A DNA stretch of 64,000 nucleotides from Flavobacteriales bacterium (GTDB lineage: Bacteria; Bacteroidota; Bacteroidia; Flavobacteriales_F; PHOS-HE28), in NCBI GenBank assembly GCA_030584065.1, contig CP129489.1, forward strand, positions 2,585,497 through 2,649,496. The letters are read 5' to 3'. The position numbers were made by a program, and so were the translations under genes. Every line of letters begins with the position of its first letter. The first letter of the stretch is position 1. This document shows, piece by piece, positions 15,763 to 23,333 of the stretch. A model generated the notes under the pieces. That model was not told where the DNA came from. It made no database searches and saw nothing but the letters and a program-made list of their open reading frames with translations.

Positions 15763-15827
15763 GTGAATGGTCATTGGTGAATGGAACCAGGATCGGCACC
15801 ATTCGCTAATCGCCAATGACCATTCAC
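15763..15827. repeat. 15-bp perfect inverted repeat between moaE and moaC-mogA
   Basis: Arms 15763-15777 (GTGAATGGTCATTGG) and 15813-15827 (CCAATGACCATTCAC) are exact complements separated by 35 bases, in which further GGTGAATGG / CCATTCGC pieces occur. It fills almost the whole gap inside the Moco operon. It could fold in mRNA as an attenuator or processing site, or be a small REP-like repeat. Confidence 0.6.
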
Positions 15828-15828
15828 C

Positions 15829-16302
15829 CTATCCATTGGATTTCCAAATATGCCCACCACCCTCCACGATCTCCTTCCCGAAGATGGGCAGCTCGGCCTT
15901 GATGCGGTCCACCACCCAGGCGACGGACTCACGTACCGCAGCACGGTGCGGGGCACTGGCAAAGACCATGAAGCACAGCTCGCCGGCTTTGATCGTGCCC
16001 AGGCTGTGGTGCACGTGCAGGCAGGTCATGCTGGGCCACTTCGTGAAGGCCTCCTCGCGGATGGCGGTCATGCGCTCCAGAGCCATGTCGCGGTAGGCGG
16101 TGTATTCGATGGCGATGACACGGGCGACGTTCACGTCGCCGTGTCCATCACGTTGGTCTGCCCGCACCTGGCCCAGGAAGATCTCGTGCGCACCGATGTC
16201 CGTGCGGGTGGCGTGCTTGGCGATGCTCGTGGCGATGAAGGCCGGATCGATCGGCCCTTCCACGAAGATGTCCTTCGCCTTGTGCTTCTTCTCGGGACTC
16301 AT
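15829..16302 (-). CDS. moaE: Molybdopterin synthase large subunit MoaE
   Basis: A 157-residue MoaE, which with MoaD-thiocarboxylate inserts two sulfurs into cyclic pyranopterin monophosphate. Recognisable segments are GAHEIFLGQVRADQ, VIAIEYTAYRDMALERM, VHHSLGTIKAGELCFMVFASAPHR and the C-terminal active-site region ELPIFGKEIVEGGGHIW with its conserved Lys. Its ATG overlaps the moaD stop by four bases (ATGA), so the two subunits are translationally coupled. Length is normal for the family. Confidence 0.96.
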   Translation of the reverse strand: MSPEKKHKAKDIFVEGPIDPAFIATSIAKHATRTDIGAHEIFLGQVRADQRDGHGDVNVARVIAIEYTAYRDMALERMTAIREEAFTKWPSMTCLHVHHSLGTIKAGELCFMVFASAPHRAAVRESVAWVVDRIKAELPIFGKEIVEGGGHIWKSNG

Positions 16303-16523
16303 CCTCCTGCGAATGGTGGCAGCACGGCGATCTCCTCATCTCCCGACAAGGACACCTCCCCGCTCACGATCACGCGGTTCACGGCCAAAGCATAGCTCAG
16401 CTCATTCAACCCTTCGACGCGTGCAGCGAGCAAGGCCTTCAGCTCGGCCGTGTCCGCGGCTACCAGCTCCAAGCAATCGGTGCCGGCGCGCTCCGCAATC
16501 ATGCCGAACAAGAGGACCCTCAT
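16299..16523 (-). CDS. moaD: Molybdopterin synthase small (sulfur-carrier) subunit MoaD
   Basis: A 74-residue ubiquitin-fold sulfur carrier. It begins MRVLLFGMIAERAG, has an ALAVNRVIVSG strand and the 'EEIAVLPPFAGG' end. The terminal Gly-Gly is the site of adenylation by MoeB and thiocarboxylation. It lies 3 bases after mobA and overlaps moaE by four bases. Confidence 0.95.
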   Translation of the reverse strand: MRVLLFGMIAERAGTDCLELVAADTAELKALLAARVEGLNELSYALAVNRVIVSGEVSLSGDEEIAVLPPFAGG

Positions 16524-16526
16524 GGA

Positions 16527-17084
16527 TCAAAGATCGCCCGGCGCGTTGATGTTCCGGAACAGGTCGCCGGGCCAGCCATCGCGGCCGGGAATCACTTCCA
16601 CGAAACTGGTGCGGACCTGCGAAAGGGCATCGCCCATCTTCAGCACCTCCAGCTCCACGCAACGGCGGAAGGCGGGCTGGGCGCTTCGGTGGTAGGCGGC
16701 GGCCAAAGGCTCAATCAAGCCTTCATGCCGCGGCACCACCGCATCGGTGGAGGTTCCGAGCTGCGCCTTCAGCATGTCGAATAGCCGGTCATTCAGGGCC
16801 GGCATGTCGCAGGCGATCACCAGCAGCCTATCGTTGCTGGCGTAGCGCATGGCGGTGGTGACCCCTCCGAGGGGCCCCTTGCCGGGCCATTCATCCGCGA
16901 TCACGAACGGGCCCACATGGCCGTACTTCTCGGGCTCGCCGATCACGAGCAGCTCAGCGCAATGCGCATCCAATCTGTCAAGCGCGCAATCCAGCAGGCT
17001 CCGTCCCGCCCATTCGATCAAGGCCTTGTCGCGGCCCATGCGGGAGCTCCTGCCGCCTGCGAGCACCACGCCGGTCCAGCTCAT
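16527..17084 (-). CDS. mobA: Molybdenum cofactor guanylyltransferase MobA
   Basis: A 185-residue nucleotidyltransferase that attaches GMP to Mo-molybdopterin, making the MGD form used by DMSO-reductase-family enzymes. The signature GVVLAGGRSSRMGRDKALIEW (shown in part: LAGGRSSRMGRDKA) binds GTP. Further motifs are GPLGGVTTAMRY, LVIACDMPAL with the metal-binding Asp, and EPLAAAYHRS. The ATG at 17084 overlaps the moeA stop by four bases and is preferred over one 15 bases upstream. Its presence implies bis-MGD enzymes elsewhere in the genome; ActB in this window does not hold Moco. Confidence 0.93.
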   Translation of the reverse strand: MSWTGVVLAGGRSSRMGRDKALIEWAGRSLLDCALDRLDAHCAELLVIGEPEKYGHVGPFVIADEWPGKGPLGGVTTAMRYASNDRLLVIACDMPALNDRLFDMLKAQLGTSTDAVVPRHEGLIEPLAAAYHRSAQPAFRRCVELEVLKMGDALSQVRTSFVEVIPGRDGWPGDLFRNINAPGDL

Positions 17085-18268
17085 GCGCGTGCGATCCATT
17101 GAACCTCAACCAATGCACCTTGTTCCAGATCACGAGCTCCGGCCGGCAAGATCGCGAGCGCATCGGCGCGAACCAGCGTGGCGAGCATGTGCGACCCCTC
17201 ATCCGGCAGGAGCTCCACCTTGCCGCTGCGTATGAGCGCGGCACGGAACTCCGATCGCTCGCCCTTGAGCGTTACGGCATGGGCGAGCGGTAGCTGCTCC
17301 ATCCTCTGCCATGGGTCCGTCTGCCCCTGCATCGCTCTCAGGTAGGGCAGCACATAGGCATACCAGCAGACCAGTACGGCCCGCGGATTACCCGGCAGAG
17401 CGAAAACCGGCCTCCCGCGCAGTGTAGCGAAGAGCATGGGCTTGCCCGGCTTCTGGCGGACACCGTGGAAATGGATCGCTGCACCGAGCTCCACCAGGAC
17501 ATCACGCACCAGATCGTGGTCCCCGACGGAGACACCGCCTGTACTGATGACCACATCGTTGACCGCTATCGCCTGCATCAGCGCGTCCCGGATCTCCCCG
17601 CGTTCGTCAGCGGCGGGATAGGCGGCTCCTTCCACATCGCAGCCGGCCTCGCGCACCGCTGCGATCAACATCCATTCGTTGCTCGAGTGGATTCGCCCCG
17701 CGATAGGCATGCCCTCCTCGATGAACTCTCCACCGGTGCGGACCACGCCAACCGAGGGTCCTCGGGAAACAGGCACTTCCGATAGCCCGCTGCTCAGCAG
17801 CAAACCCACGCTTGCTGGGTCTATCCGCGAGCCCTTCGTCAGCAGCAGCTCACCGCGCATGAAGGACTCACCCTTCCGCCGGATGTTGGCGCCTTGCCCG
17901 ACCTGCGCTCCTTCGAGCCTGAATGTGCCGCCCTCAGCGCGACCGTGTTCCTGCATCACCACCGCCCAGGTGCCCGGGGGGACCTCCGCCCCGGTGAAGA
18001 TGCGCACGCACTCACCTGTGGTGACGACGCTGCCAAGGGACTGGCCCGCTTGGAGTGCGCCACGGATGCGCCAAGGCCCAGGTCCATCACCTACGGCATA
18101 GCCATCCACCGCGCTCATGTCGAACCTCGGATGATCATCCTGCGCATAGGCATCTGATGCGAGAACCCGCCCCCACGCGTCACCCAAGGGCACGAACTCC
18201 ATGGCCGTCTGCCGGATATGCGCCATCAGGATCCGCTTGGCCTCTTCAACCGTGATCATACCTGTCAT
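17081..18268 (-). CDS. moeA: Molybdopterin molybdotransferase MoeA
   Basis: A 395-residue MoeA, which inserts molybdate into adenylated molybdopterin. Motifs are FDMSAVDGYAV, GECVRIFTGAEVPPGTWAVV, a GANIRRKGES segment, VGVVRTGGEFIEEG, GRIHSSNEWML, the MoaB-like core VISTGGVSVGDHDLVRDVL, VRQKPGKPMLFATL and FALPGNPRAVLVCW. The start at 18268 (MTGMITVEEAKRIL) matches the usual N-terminus; a second ATG at 18259 is possible. The upstream frame reads as non-coding. A 7-bp-stem hairpin lies 26 bases before the ATG. Overlaps mobA by four bases. Confidence 0.94.
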   Translation of the reverse strand: MTGMITVEEAKRILMAHIRQTAMEFVPLGDAWGRVLASDAYAQDDHPRFDMSAVDGYAVGDGPGPWRIRGALQAGQSLGSVVTTGECVRIFTGAEVPPGTWAVVMQEHGRAEGGTFRLEGAQVGQGANIRRKGESFMRGELLLTKGSRIDPASVGLLLSSGLSEVPVSRGPSVGVVRTGGEFIEEGMPIAGRIHSSNEWMLIAAVREAGCDVEGAAYPAADERGEIRDALMQAIAVNDVVISTGGVSVGDHDLVRDVLVELGAAIHFHGVRQKPGKPMLFATLRGRPVFALPGNPRAVLVCWYAYVLPYLRAMQGQTDPWQRMEQLPLAHAVTLKGERSEFRAALIRSGKVELLPDEGSHMLATLVRADALAILPAGARDLEQGALVEVQWIARA

Positions 18269-18632
18269 GGCTCGTGCCAGCGAAGATGAGCATGGGCGCC
18301 CGGCATCCGGCGCCCGGGTGCCATCGGGCCCATCACCCAGATGAGCAGCCCGGGATGACGCCACATGCCCAAGCCACGGCGCGATGTCCGTGTGAGGTGC
18401 TTTACCCCGTGGCCCGCCCTGCCGTCGCGCCATCCCCGAGGTTGATTGGCGCACCTACCCCGCCGCACCCATAGCATCCGGCCGCAAACGCGGCCGGAGA
18501 AGCGCCCAAGGATGTACCTGGCTCCAAGGCACACCCCGTGAACCCGCGCAAAGCGTCTGAGCCAGACTGGACCGCAGCGAACCGGCCATGGCGAAATGCC
18601 AGGCGATGACCGCCGGCAAGGCGCCATGGGGA
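18269..18632. other. 364-bp intergenic region upstream of moeA with two hairpins
   Basis: No recognisable protein was found here in any frame; the open frames have low-complexity Arg/Pro/Trp-rich translations typical of shadow frames. It contains a perfect 9-bp hairpin TCCGGCCGC-AAAC-GCGGCCGGA (18477-18498) and a 7-bp hairpin GGGCGCC/GGCGCCC (18294-18315). A leader RNA controlling moeA, a terminator of the moeB-like gene, or a decayed gene are all possible. Confidence 0.5.
18477..18498. terminator. Hairpin between the moeB-like gene and moeA
   Basis: Perfect 9-bp GC-rich stem with a 4-base AAAC loop, 134 bases downstream of the moeB-like stop. No long T-run follows on the minus strand, so a terminator role is only plausible. 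Confidence 0.35.
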
Positions 18633-19292
18633 TCAGGCGGGCATAGCGATGCAGAAGGTGCTCCAGTGCCCCGTGCGCTGGTCGAAAACGGCGAGCTCCG
18701 CATTGCGGGGGTCAATACCCCGCAGGAAGGCCTCTGCCATCCCGCTCATCCGCACTGCAACCGCACTGATCACCTCGGCCGGCACCCCCCTCATGTCACA
18801 GCCATCCTGCTCCTCGGTGATACGGCCCGCGAACAGGTCGCTGCGCATCAAACCCTCCCCCGGTCCAGGGCCGTGCAGCCAGACCACTTGTCCTTGAGCG
18901 GCATGGACTCCACCGGAGATCAAGGGCACGCGCAAGTCCCGGCAAGCCTCATCGATGACGCGCTTCGCATGGAGGTCATCCGTGCAATCCAGCACAAATC
19001 GATGTCCCCTGAGGAGCTGTCGCGCATTGCCGTCATGAAGGAACGCATCCACGGGCCGAAGGCCACTGGCCCCTTTGGCCATCAAGCGGGAAATGGCCGC
19101 CTCCACCTTGGGCCTCCCGATGTCCGCAACGTCGTAGAGCGGCTGCCGCCCGGGATTCCCGGCCTCAACCCGGTCTCCGTCGATGATGGTGAGCGCGATG
19201 CCGGGCAGGGATGTCAGCTCCTGCAGGACAGCGCAGCCCAGTGCCCCTGCACCGACCACTGCTAGGCCCGCACTTGCCGCAGCGTTCTCCAT
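18633..19292 (-). CDS. ThiF/MoeB/HesA-family adenylyltransferase (E1-like), probable MoaD activator
   Basis: A 219-residue E1-like protein. It has the nucleotide-binding GAGALGCAVLQEL (GxGxxG), the IIDGDRVEAGNPGRQPLYD segment with the Arg and Gln that contact ATP, IGRPKVEAA with the conserved Lys, and the VLDCTDD strand. Given its place upstream of moeA-mobA-moaD-moaE it most likely adenylates the MoaD C-terminus (MoeB role). It is shorter than the roughly 250 residues of E. coli MoeB and has no CxxC pairs, so the structural zinc site is missing; one Cys remains in DGCDMRGVP. The ATG is only 5 bases after a TACCTTCG box, implying leaderless translation. A ThiF role with thiamine genes elsewhere cannot be excluded. 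Confidence 0.82.
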   Translation of the reverse strand: MENAAASAGLAVVGAGALGCAVLQELTSLPGIALTIIDGDRVEAGNPGRQPLYDVADIGRPKVEAAISRLMAKGASGLRPVDAFLHDGNARQLLRGHRFVLDCTDDLHAKRVIDEACRDLRVPLISGGVHAAQGQVVWLHGPGPGEGLMRSDLFAGRITEEQDGCDMRGVPAEVISAVAVRMSGMAEAFLRGIDPRNAELAVFDQRTGHWSTFCIAMPA

Positions 19293-19297
19293 GCGGG

Positions 19298-19305
19298 CGA
19301 AGGTA
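19298..19305 (-). promoter_or_regulatory. -7 box of the moeB-like gene (leaderless)
   Basis: Minus-strand TACCTTCG ends 5 bases before the ATG. With transcription in Bacteroidota starting about this far beyond the -7 box, the mRNA would begin at or next to the start codon. Confidence 0.5.
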
Positions 19306-19313
19306 GACGAGCG

Positions 19314-19790
19314 CTATTCCGTGTAGGCGAGCTCGAATGCGGCGCTGATGGTGCGCGTGGCACCGCCCACGGGAGCGTGCAGTCTACCGCTCACCGTACC
19401 CTTGATGCGATTAGAGCCGGTGTCGTGGCCGGTGATGGCCACATTGGCGGGATCGGAGTCGTTCGACCGCCAGGCCAGCCCGAGCCGGTCGGTGTAGAGC
19501 ACATGGTTGATGCTCTCTCCGGCGGCATGCGTGCCGACGGACGTGGAATCCAGCTCCAAGGTGAGCGTGGCGCCGTTGGTCTGTATGCCGTTCACGGTGA
19601 GGACCACCGCCCGGTCAGCGAAGTGCGAGGCATTGGCGCAGAAGTCATCGGGACCGATCGTGGCCTGGAGCCTGAATCCACTCACGCCGCAGTTGGCGGG
19701 CGATTCCAGGGAAGGGGCCGGGGCATCGTCCTTGCCGCAGGCATGGAAGAGCAGGGCGCAATAAGCAAGAAGCGCAGGGAGCGGTCTCAT
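19314..19790 (-). CDS. Hypothetical lipoprotein, paralogue A
   Basis: A 158-residue predicted lipoprotein: a hydrophobic N-terminus and lipobox ending LLFHAC, with Cys at about residue 18 followed by GKDD. The mature part starts NCGVSGFRLQATIGPDDFCANASHFAD and is beta-rich. It aligns by eye with the next gene (TCGNDGARLQAQVNGSDYCAG), including the two mature cysteines spaced about 17 residues apart. The ATG at 19790 was chosen for the signal sequence. No family was recognised; the pattern of LQAxxxxxxxC resembles small Bacteroidota lipoproteins of unknown function. Confidence 0.7.
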   Translation of the reverse strand: MRPLPALLAYCALLFHACGKDDAPAPSLESPANCGVSGFRLQATIGPDDFCANASHFADRAVVLTVNGIQTNGATLTLELDSTSVGTHAAGESINHVLYTDRLGLAWRSNDSDPANVAITGHDTGSNRIKGTVSGRLHAPVGGATRTISAAFELAYTE

Positions 19791-19834
19791 CGGTTGACTT
19801 TCCCGGGCATGGCGATCACCATGCCAGAGCATGA

Positions 19835-20326
19835 TCATTCACCAGTTGACCATACCACGTCCAGGTTGCCCTGAAGCGAACGGGAGGTGCCGTTCAACTC
19901 ATTGTACAGCACCGCGTTGAACTGCGCCTTGAGGGCATGGGCGGCGGTATCGACCAGGGTGATGGTGATTGCTCCCGGCTGCTGGGGCGCCACCACATAG
20001 GACGATCCGTTCTCCATGAAAAGGATGCCGTTCGAGGCCTCCGTGATGGCCTGGGTACCTGTGGCGAGTGAATCCACTTGGATGACCAAGGAGGTTCCCG
20101 TCAGGCTCACGCCTGTGACCACCACGGACGACCCGTCCCCGGTGGCCAGCACCTGGGCGCCTGCGCAGTAATCGGAACCGTTCACCTGGGCCTGCAAGCG
20201 CGCCCCGTCATTGCCGCAGGTGCTCGGCAGCAGGCCGGTGTCACGGGCGAGGTCCTCGGAATCCTTGAGGCAGGCGGTGAGCAGAGCGGCGGCGAGCAGG
20301 AAGTACAAGGGATGATGAATGCGCAT
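19835..20326 (-). CDS. Hypothetical lipoprotein, paralogue B
   Basis: A 163-residue predicted lipoprotein with signal MRIHHPLYFLLAAALLTAC, lipid-attachment Cys at residue 19. The mature protein keeps the paired cysteines (STCGNDG and DYCAGAQ) and a beta-rich body with TGTSLVIQVDSLATGTQ, parallel to LTLELDSTSVGTHA of paralogue A. The two genes lie in the same orientation 44 bases apart, consistent with tandem duplication and shared transcription. Function unknown; outer-membrane lipid anchoring is inferred from the lipobox. Confidence 0.72.
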   Translation of the reverse strand: MRIHHPLYFLLAAALLTACLKDSEDLARDTGLLPSTCGNDGARLQAQVNGSDYCAGAQVLATGDGSSVVVTGVSLTGTSLVIQVDSLATGTQAITEASNGILFMENGSSYVVAPQQPGAITITLVDTAAHALKAQFNAVLYNELNGTSRSLQGNLDVVWSTGE

Positions 20327-20393
20327 GGCGTGGGCTCCCTATTGCGGGGCGGGGGCTTTAACGCGGCCGGGCTCCGGAAGGATACGAAGCAAG

Positions 20394-20425
20394 GGCCCCC
20401 GGGCACCTTGCGGAACCCGGGGGCC
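20394..20425 (-). terminator. Terminator after the FG-GAP/ASPIC gene
   Basis: Perfect 10-bp stem GGCCCCCGGG / CCCGGGGGCC with a 12-base loop, starting 21 bases beyond the stop codon at 20447 and in front of the lipoprotein pair. Confidence 0.6.
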
Positions 20426-20446
20426 GATCGGGCAAGGCACCAAGGA

Positions 20447-23266
20447 CTACTGCACCACCACGCGCTGCATGGCGTAGCCTCCTGCGTGGGCCACACGAAG
20501 GACGTACTCACCGGGCGCTACGCCCTGCAGCCCCATCACGGTGTGCCTGCTGGCGTTGACCCCGATCGAGCGGGCAATGCGGCCAGTGACATCCAAAAGT
20601 TCCATGCCGGACACTTGGTCGAGGCGGCCGAGATCGATGGTGATGGCCGCCACCGCAGGGTTCGGATAGACCCGCAGGCCGGCCGAGTCCCGCTCCTCCA
20701 TGCCCACGCCGCCCACGGTGACCTCCACCGGGGTGCGCGGGCTTTCGCATATCACGCCCTCCGCTTCCACCTCCCAGTCGTAGAAGAAGTAGTAGAAGTT
20801 GAGCGCGTTCGCGCCCGTAACGCTGCTGCTGGTTATGGCGCCCACGGTGCCCAACGCGTAGGGATACTGCGGATTGCTGCCGTTGCCATCGCGCCAGAGC
20901 TGCGGGTTGCCGCCCACTACCCGGAGGCCATAGTCGCCTGCCGCGGGCACGCCGAAATTGAGCGTGACGCGGCTCTCGCCGTTCGGGATGGCCACCACCT
21001 GCGAGGCCACGGTGCTGCCATTGCTCCGATCCACCAAAGCGATCGTGCGGTTGCCGGCGCCATTGGCATACACCTTCACGCTCACGATAGTGAAGGGCTC
21101 ATAAGCCGTGAAGAAGGGGTAGTTGTCGGCATTGGTGTGGAACTGGCCAGGGGCCGCGGTGGAGAGCCGGTCCTGGGGACCGCCGTACCACTCGCCGCCG
21201 CCATGCATGGTGCCAGCGGCAACGTAATAGGTGGTGCTTGCATTCAGGAAGGGCGTGGTGAAGCCATTGCCGCTGGCAACGGGCGCTCCGCCCACCGGGA
21301 CATCGTACCAGTTGATGTTCGTCCCCGTGGCGATCAGGTCCGCGGTGCCCGGCGAGGGCAGCGAGACATCATCGGCCTGGGGGGCATCCGGCGCATCCAG
21401 CACCGTCACTTCGATGGGGGCGCTGGTGAACAGCGCGCAGGTGCCTTCGATGGTGACCGTGTAGCTGCCGCTGGCGCTCACGGTTATGCTCTGGCCAGTG
21501 CCTCCGCCCGTCCAACTGTAAGCGCTGGCCGCAGTGCTGGCGAGCGTCACCGACCCGCCCTCGCAGAAGGTGACAGGGCCATCGGCCGTCACCGCAGGAG
21601 TCTCATCGGGGCTCTCCTCCACGAAGAAGCTCGCGGTGGCTGTGCAGCCCCCATCGTCGATCGTGACGCTGTAGCTGCCAGGAGCCGTCACCTCGATGGT
21701 CTGGGTGGTGGCGCCATTGCTCCACAGGTAATCATAGCCGGCATCGGCGGAAAGGGTGACCGCATCGCCGAGTCCACATAGGACGGGATCGCCCACTGGC
21801 GTGATGGTGGCCACCGGTGCGATGCAGGTACCCTCGATGATGGTCACGTACTGGTCGGCGGCGAGATCGTTGAAGGTCTCCACCAGACCGCTGGGCCAGC
21901 GCACGGTGAGCGTGGGGATGGTGGTGTGCTGCCCGAGCCCGAAGAGGCCGGCGAAGGTCGTCACCATGCCGTAGCTCTCACCGGCACGCACCTCGCGGAT
22001 CTGCGTGCCCCAGGGCCCGGTGATCGTCATCCTGGCGCCCACGGCGTCGCGGTTGCTCACCGTGCCCTGCAGGCGCACGCCGAACCAATGGTTGCTGTTG
22101 CCGTTGTTCATCCAGAGGCGATCCGGATTGGCGTTGTCCGGCGTGATGTAGTTGCTGCCGTAATTCGCGAACACGTCCACGAAGCCATCGCTGTTCAGGT
22201 CGCCCGTGGCAAAGCTGTGGAGGGCCTTGTTCGCCGGCATGAGCCCGGTGATGCGTGTGAAGGTCCCGTCCCCGTCGTTCTTGAAGAAGTACTCCACGCC
22301 GCCGCTGATCAGGATGTCCACGAAGCCATCGTTGTCGAAGTCGGCGAACTTGCTCTGGAGCATGAAGCCACCGAACTCCAGGCCACTGCCGGCCGTGATC
22401 TCCGTGAACTGACCGGCGCCGTTGTTCTCGAAGAGCTGGATGGTAGCGTCGTGGTTGGTGATCACCAAGTCGAAGTCGCCGTCGTTGTCGATGTCCCCGA
22501 AATCAGCCGACCAGCTCTGGTTGCGCACCTGCACGCCGTAGGCGGCGGCCTGGTCCGTGTATTGGTTGCTGCCGTTGTTCACGAACAGGCGGTTCCAGCG
22601 GCGGGGGTCGTCGGGGTTGTTCACCCCTTGGCGGCACTTGGCGATATAGAGGTCGAGGTCGCCGTCGTTGTCGAAATCGGTCCACACGCTGCCGTAGTTC
22701 CCGCTCATGTCACTGCTCGGGCTGGTGGTGTAATCGATGATATCCGCATAGCTGAGCGCGCCACTGCCGTTGTTGAGCCATTGGCGCGGGGCCCCGTCAT
22801 CGTGGCACGACCAGTAATCGTTGTGCCCGTCGTTGTTGATATCGGCGATGTTCACGCACTGCGTGAACAGATTGCCGTTGTTGAGGCTGGTGAGCGTGCC
22901 ATTGCCGACGGAAGCGATGCTCATGTAATGCACCCCGTCGTAGCTGCCACCGCTGATCACGTCCTTGTGGCCGTTGTTGTCCACATCGGCGGCTGCGAAG
23001 CCCCACTGCCCGCTACCGCTCATGTTGCCGTAGCCCACCGAAGTGAAGCTGCCATCGGCGTTCTGGTAGTCCACCACCAGTTGGCGTGCGTTGTTCAGCT
23101 TGAGGATGTCATCCAGGCCATCGCCGTTCATGTCCACCACGCCCATGCAGCCGCCACTGACGCTGGCGCTCATCAAGGAGGTGGAGTTCGTGAAGGACAG
23201 CTGGGCATGGAGCGCGGCTGGCGCCAACGCAAGCGCTGCCGCCCAAAGGGTCGAACGTCCGATCAT
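20447..23266 (-). CDS. FG-GAP/VCBS-repeat protein with ASPIC/UnbV domain and T9SS sorting domain
   Basis: A 939-residue secreted protein. A 22-residue signal peptide (MIGRSTLWAAALALAPAALHAQ) is followed by seven or so FG-GAP/VCBS repeats with Ca2+-loop motifs (DMNGDGLDDI, DVDNNGHKDV, DFDNDGDLDLY, DIDNDGDFDLV). An ASPIC/UnbV domain follows (VRWPSGLVETFNDL), then two Ig-like domains (DYLWSNGATTQTIEV; SAYSWTGGGTGQSITV). Next is a module of about 190 residues ending YYFFYDWEVEAEG, which is shared with the secreted subtilase at 34.2 kb. The C-terminus (LRVYPNPAVAAITIDL, ELLDVTGRIARS, GEYVLRVAHAGG) is a type A T9SS sorting domain. The start was chosen for the signal peptide. Likely a large cell-surface or released protein; the ligand is unknown. 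Confidence 0.88.
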   Translation of the reverse strand: MIGRSTLWAAALALAPAALHAQLSFTNSTSLMSASVSGGCMGVVDMNGDGLDDILKLNNARQLVVDYQNADGSFTSVGYGNMSGSGQWGFAAADVDNNGHKDVISGGSYDGVHYMSIASVGNGTLTSLNNGNLFTQCVNIADINNDGHNDYWSCHDDGAPRQWLNNGSGALSYADIIDYTTSPSSDMSGNYGSVWTDFDNDGDLDLYIAKCRQGVNNPDDPRRWNRLFVNNGSNQYTDQAAAYGVQVRNQSWSADFGDIDNDGDFDLVITNHDATIQLFENNGAGQFTEITAGSGLEFGGFMLQSKFADFDNDGFVDILISGGVEYFFKNDGDGTFTRITGLMPANKALHSFATGDLNSDGFVDVFANYGSNYITPDNANPDRLWMNNGNSNHWFGVRLQGTVSNRDAVGARMTITGPWGTQIREVRAGESYGMVTTFAGLFGLGQHTTIPTLTVRWPSGLVETFNDLAADQYVTIIEGTCIAPVATITPVGDPVLCGLGDAVTLSADAGYDYLWSNGATTQTIEVTAPGSYSVTIDDGGCTATASFFVEESPDETPAVTADGPVTFCEGGSVTLASTAASAYSWTGGGTGQSITVSASGSYTVTIEGTCALFTSAPIEVTVLDAPDAPQADDVSLPSPGTADLIATGTNINWYDVPVGGAPVASGNGFTTPFLNASTTYYVAAGTMHGGGEWYGGPQDRLSTAAPGQFHTNADNYPFFTAYEPFTIVSVKVYANGAGNRTIALVDRSNGSTVASQVVAIPNGESRVTLNFGVPAAGDYGLRVVGGNPQLWRDGNGSNPQYPYALGTVGAITSSSVTGANALNFYYFFYDWEVEAEGVICESPRTPVEVTVGGVGMEERDSAGLRVYPNPAVAAITIDLGRLDQVSGMELLDVTGRIARSIGVNASRHTVMGLQGVAPGEYVLRVAHAGGYAMQRVVVQ

Positions 23267-23313
23267 GGGAAGGGGTGGTTGTGGTTCCGGTTGAATTCTG
23301 CTTGCAGGCGGCC

Positions 23314-23321
23314 CCAAGGTA
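23314..23321 (-). promoter_or_regulatory. Putative -7 box of the FG-GAP/ASPIC gene
   Basis: Minus-strand TACCTTGG, 47 bases before the ATG, matching TAnnTTnG. It lies within the 67-base gap after the DAHP synthase gene, suggesting independent transcription. Confidence 0.35.
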
Positions 23322-23333
23322 GGGGAAGCCGGG

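Noticed and set aside
18265..18627. 120-residue open frame upstream of moeA
   Set aside because: Translation is Arg/Trp/Gly-rich without recognisable structure, overlaps the moeA start and looks like a GC-rich shadow frame.
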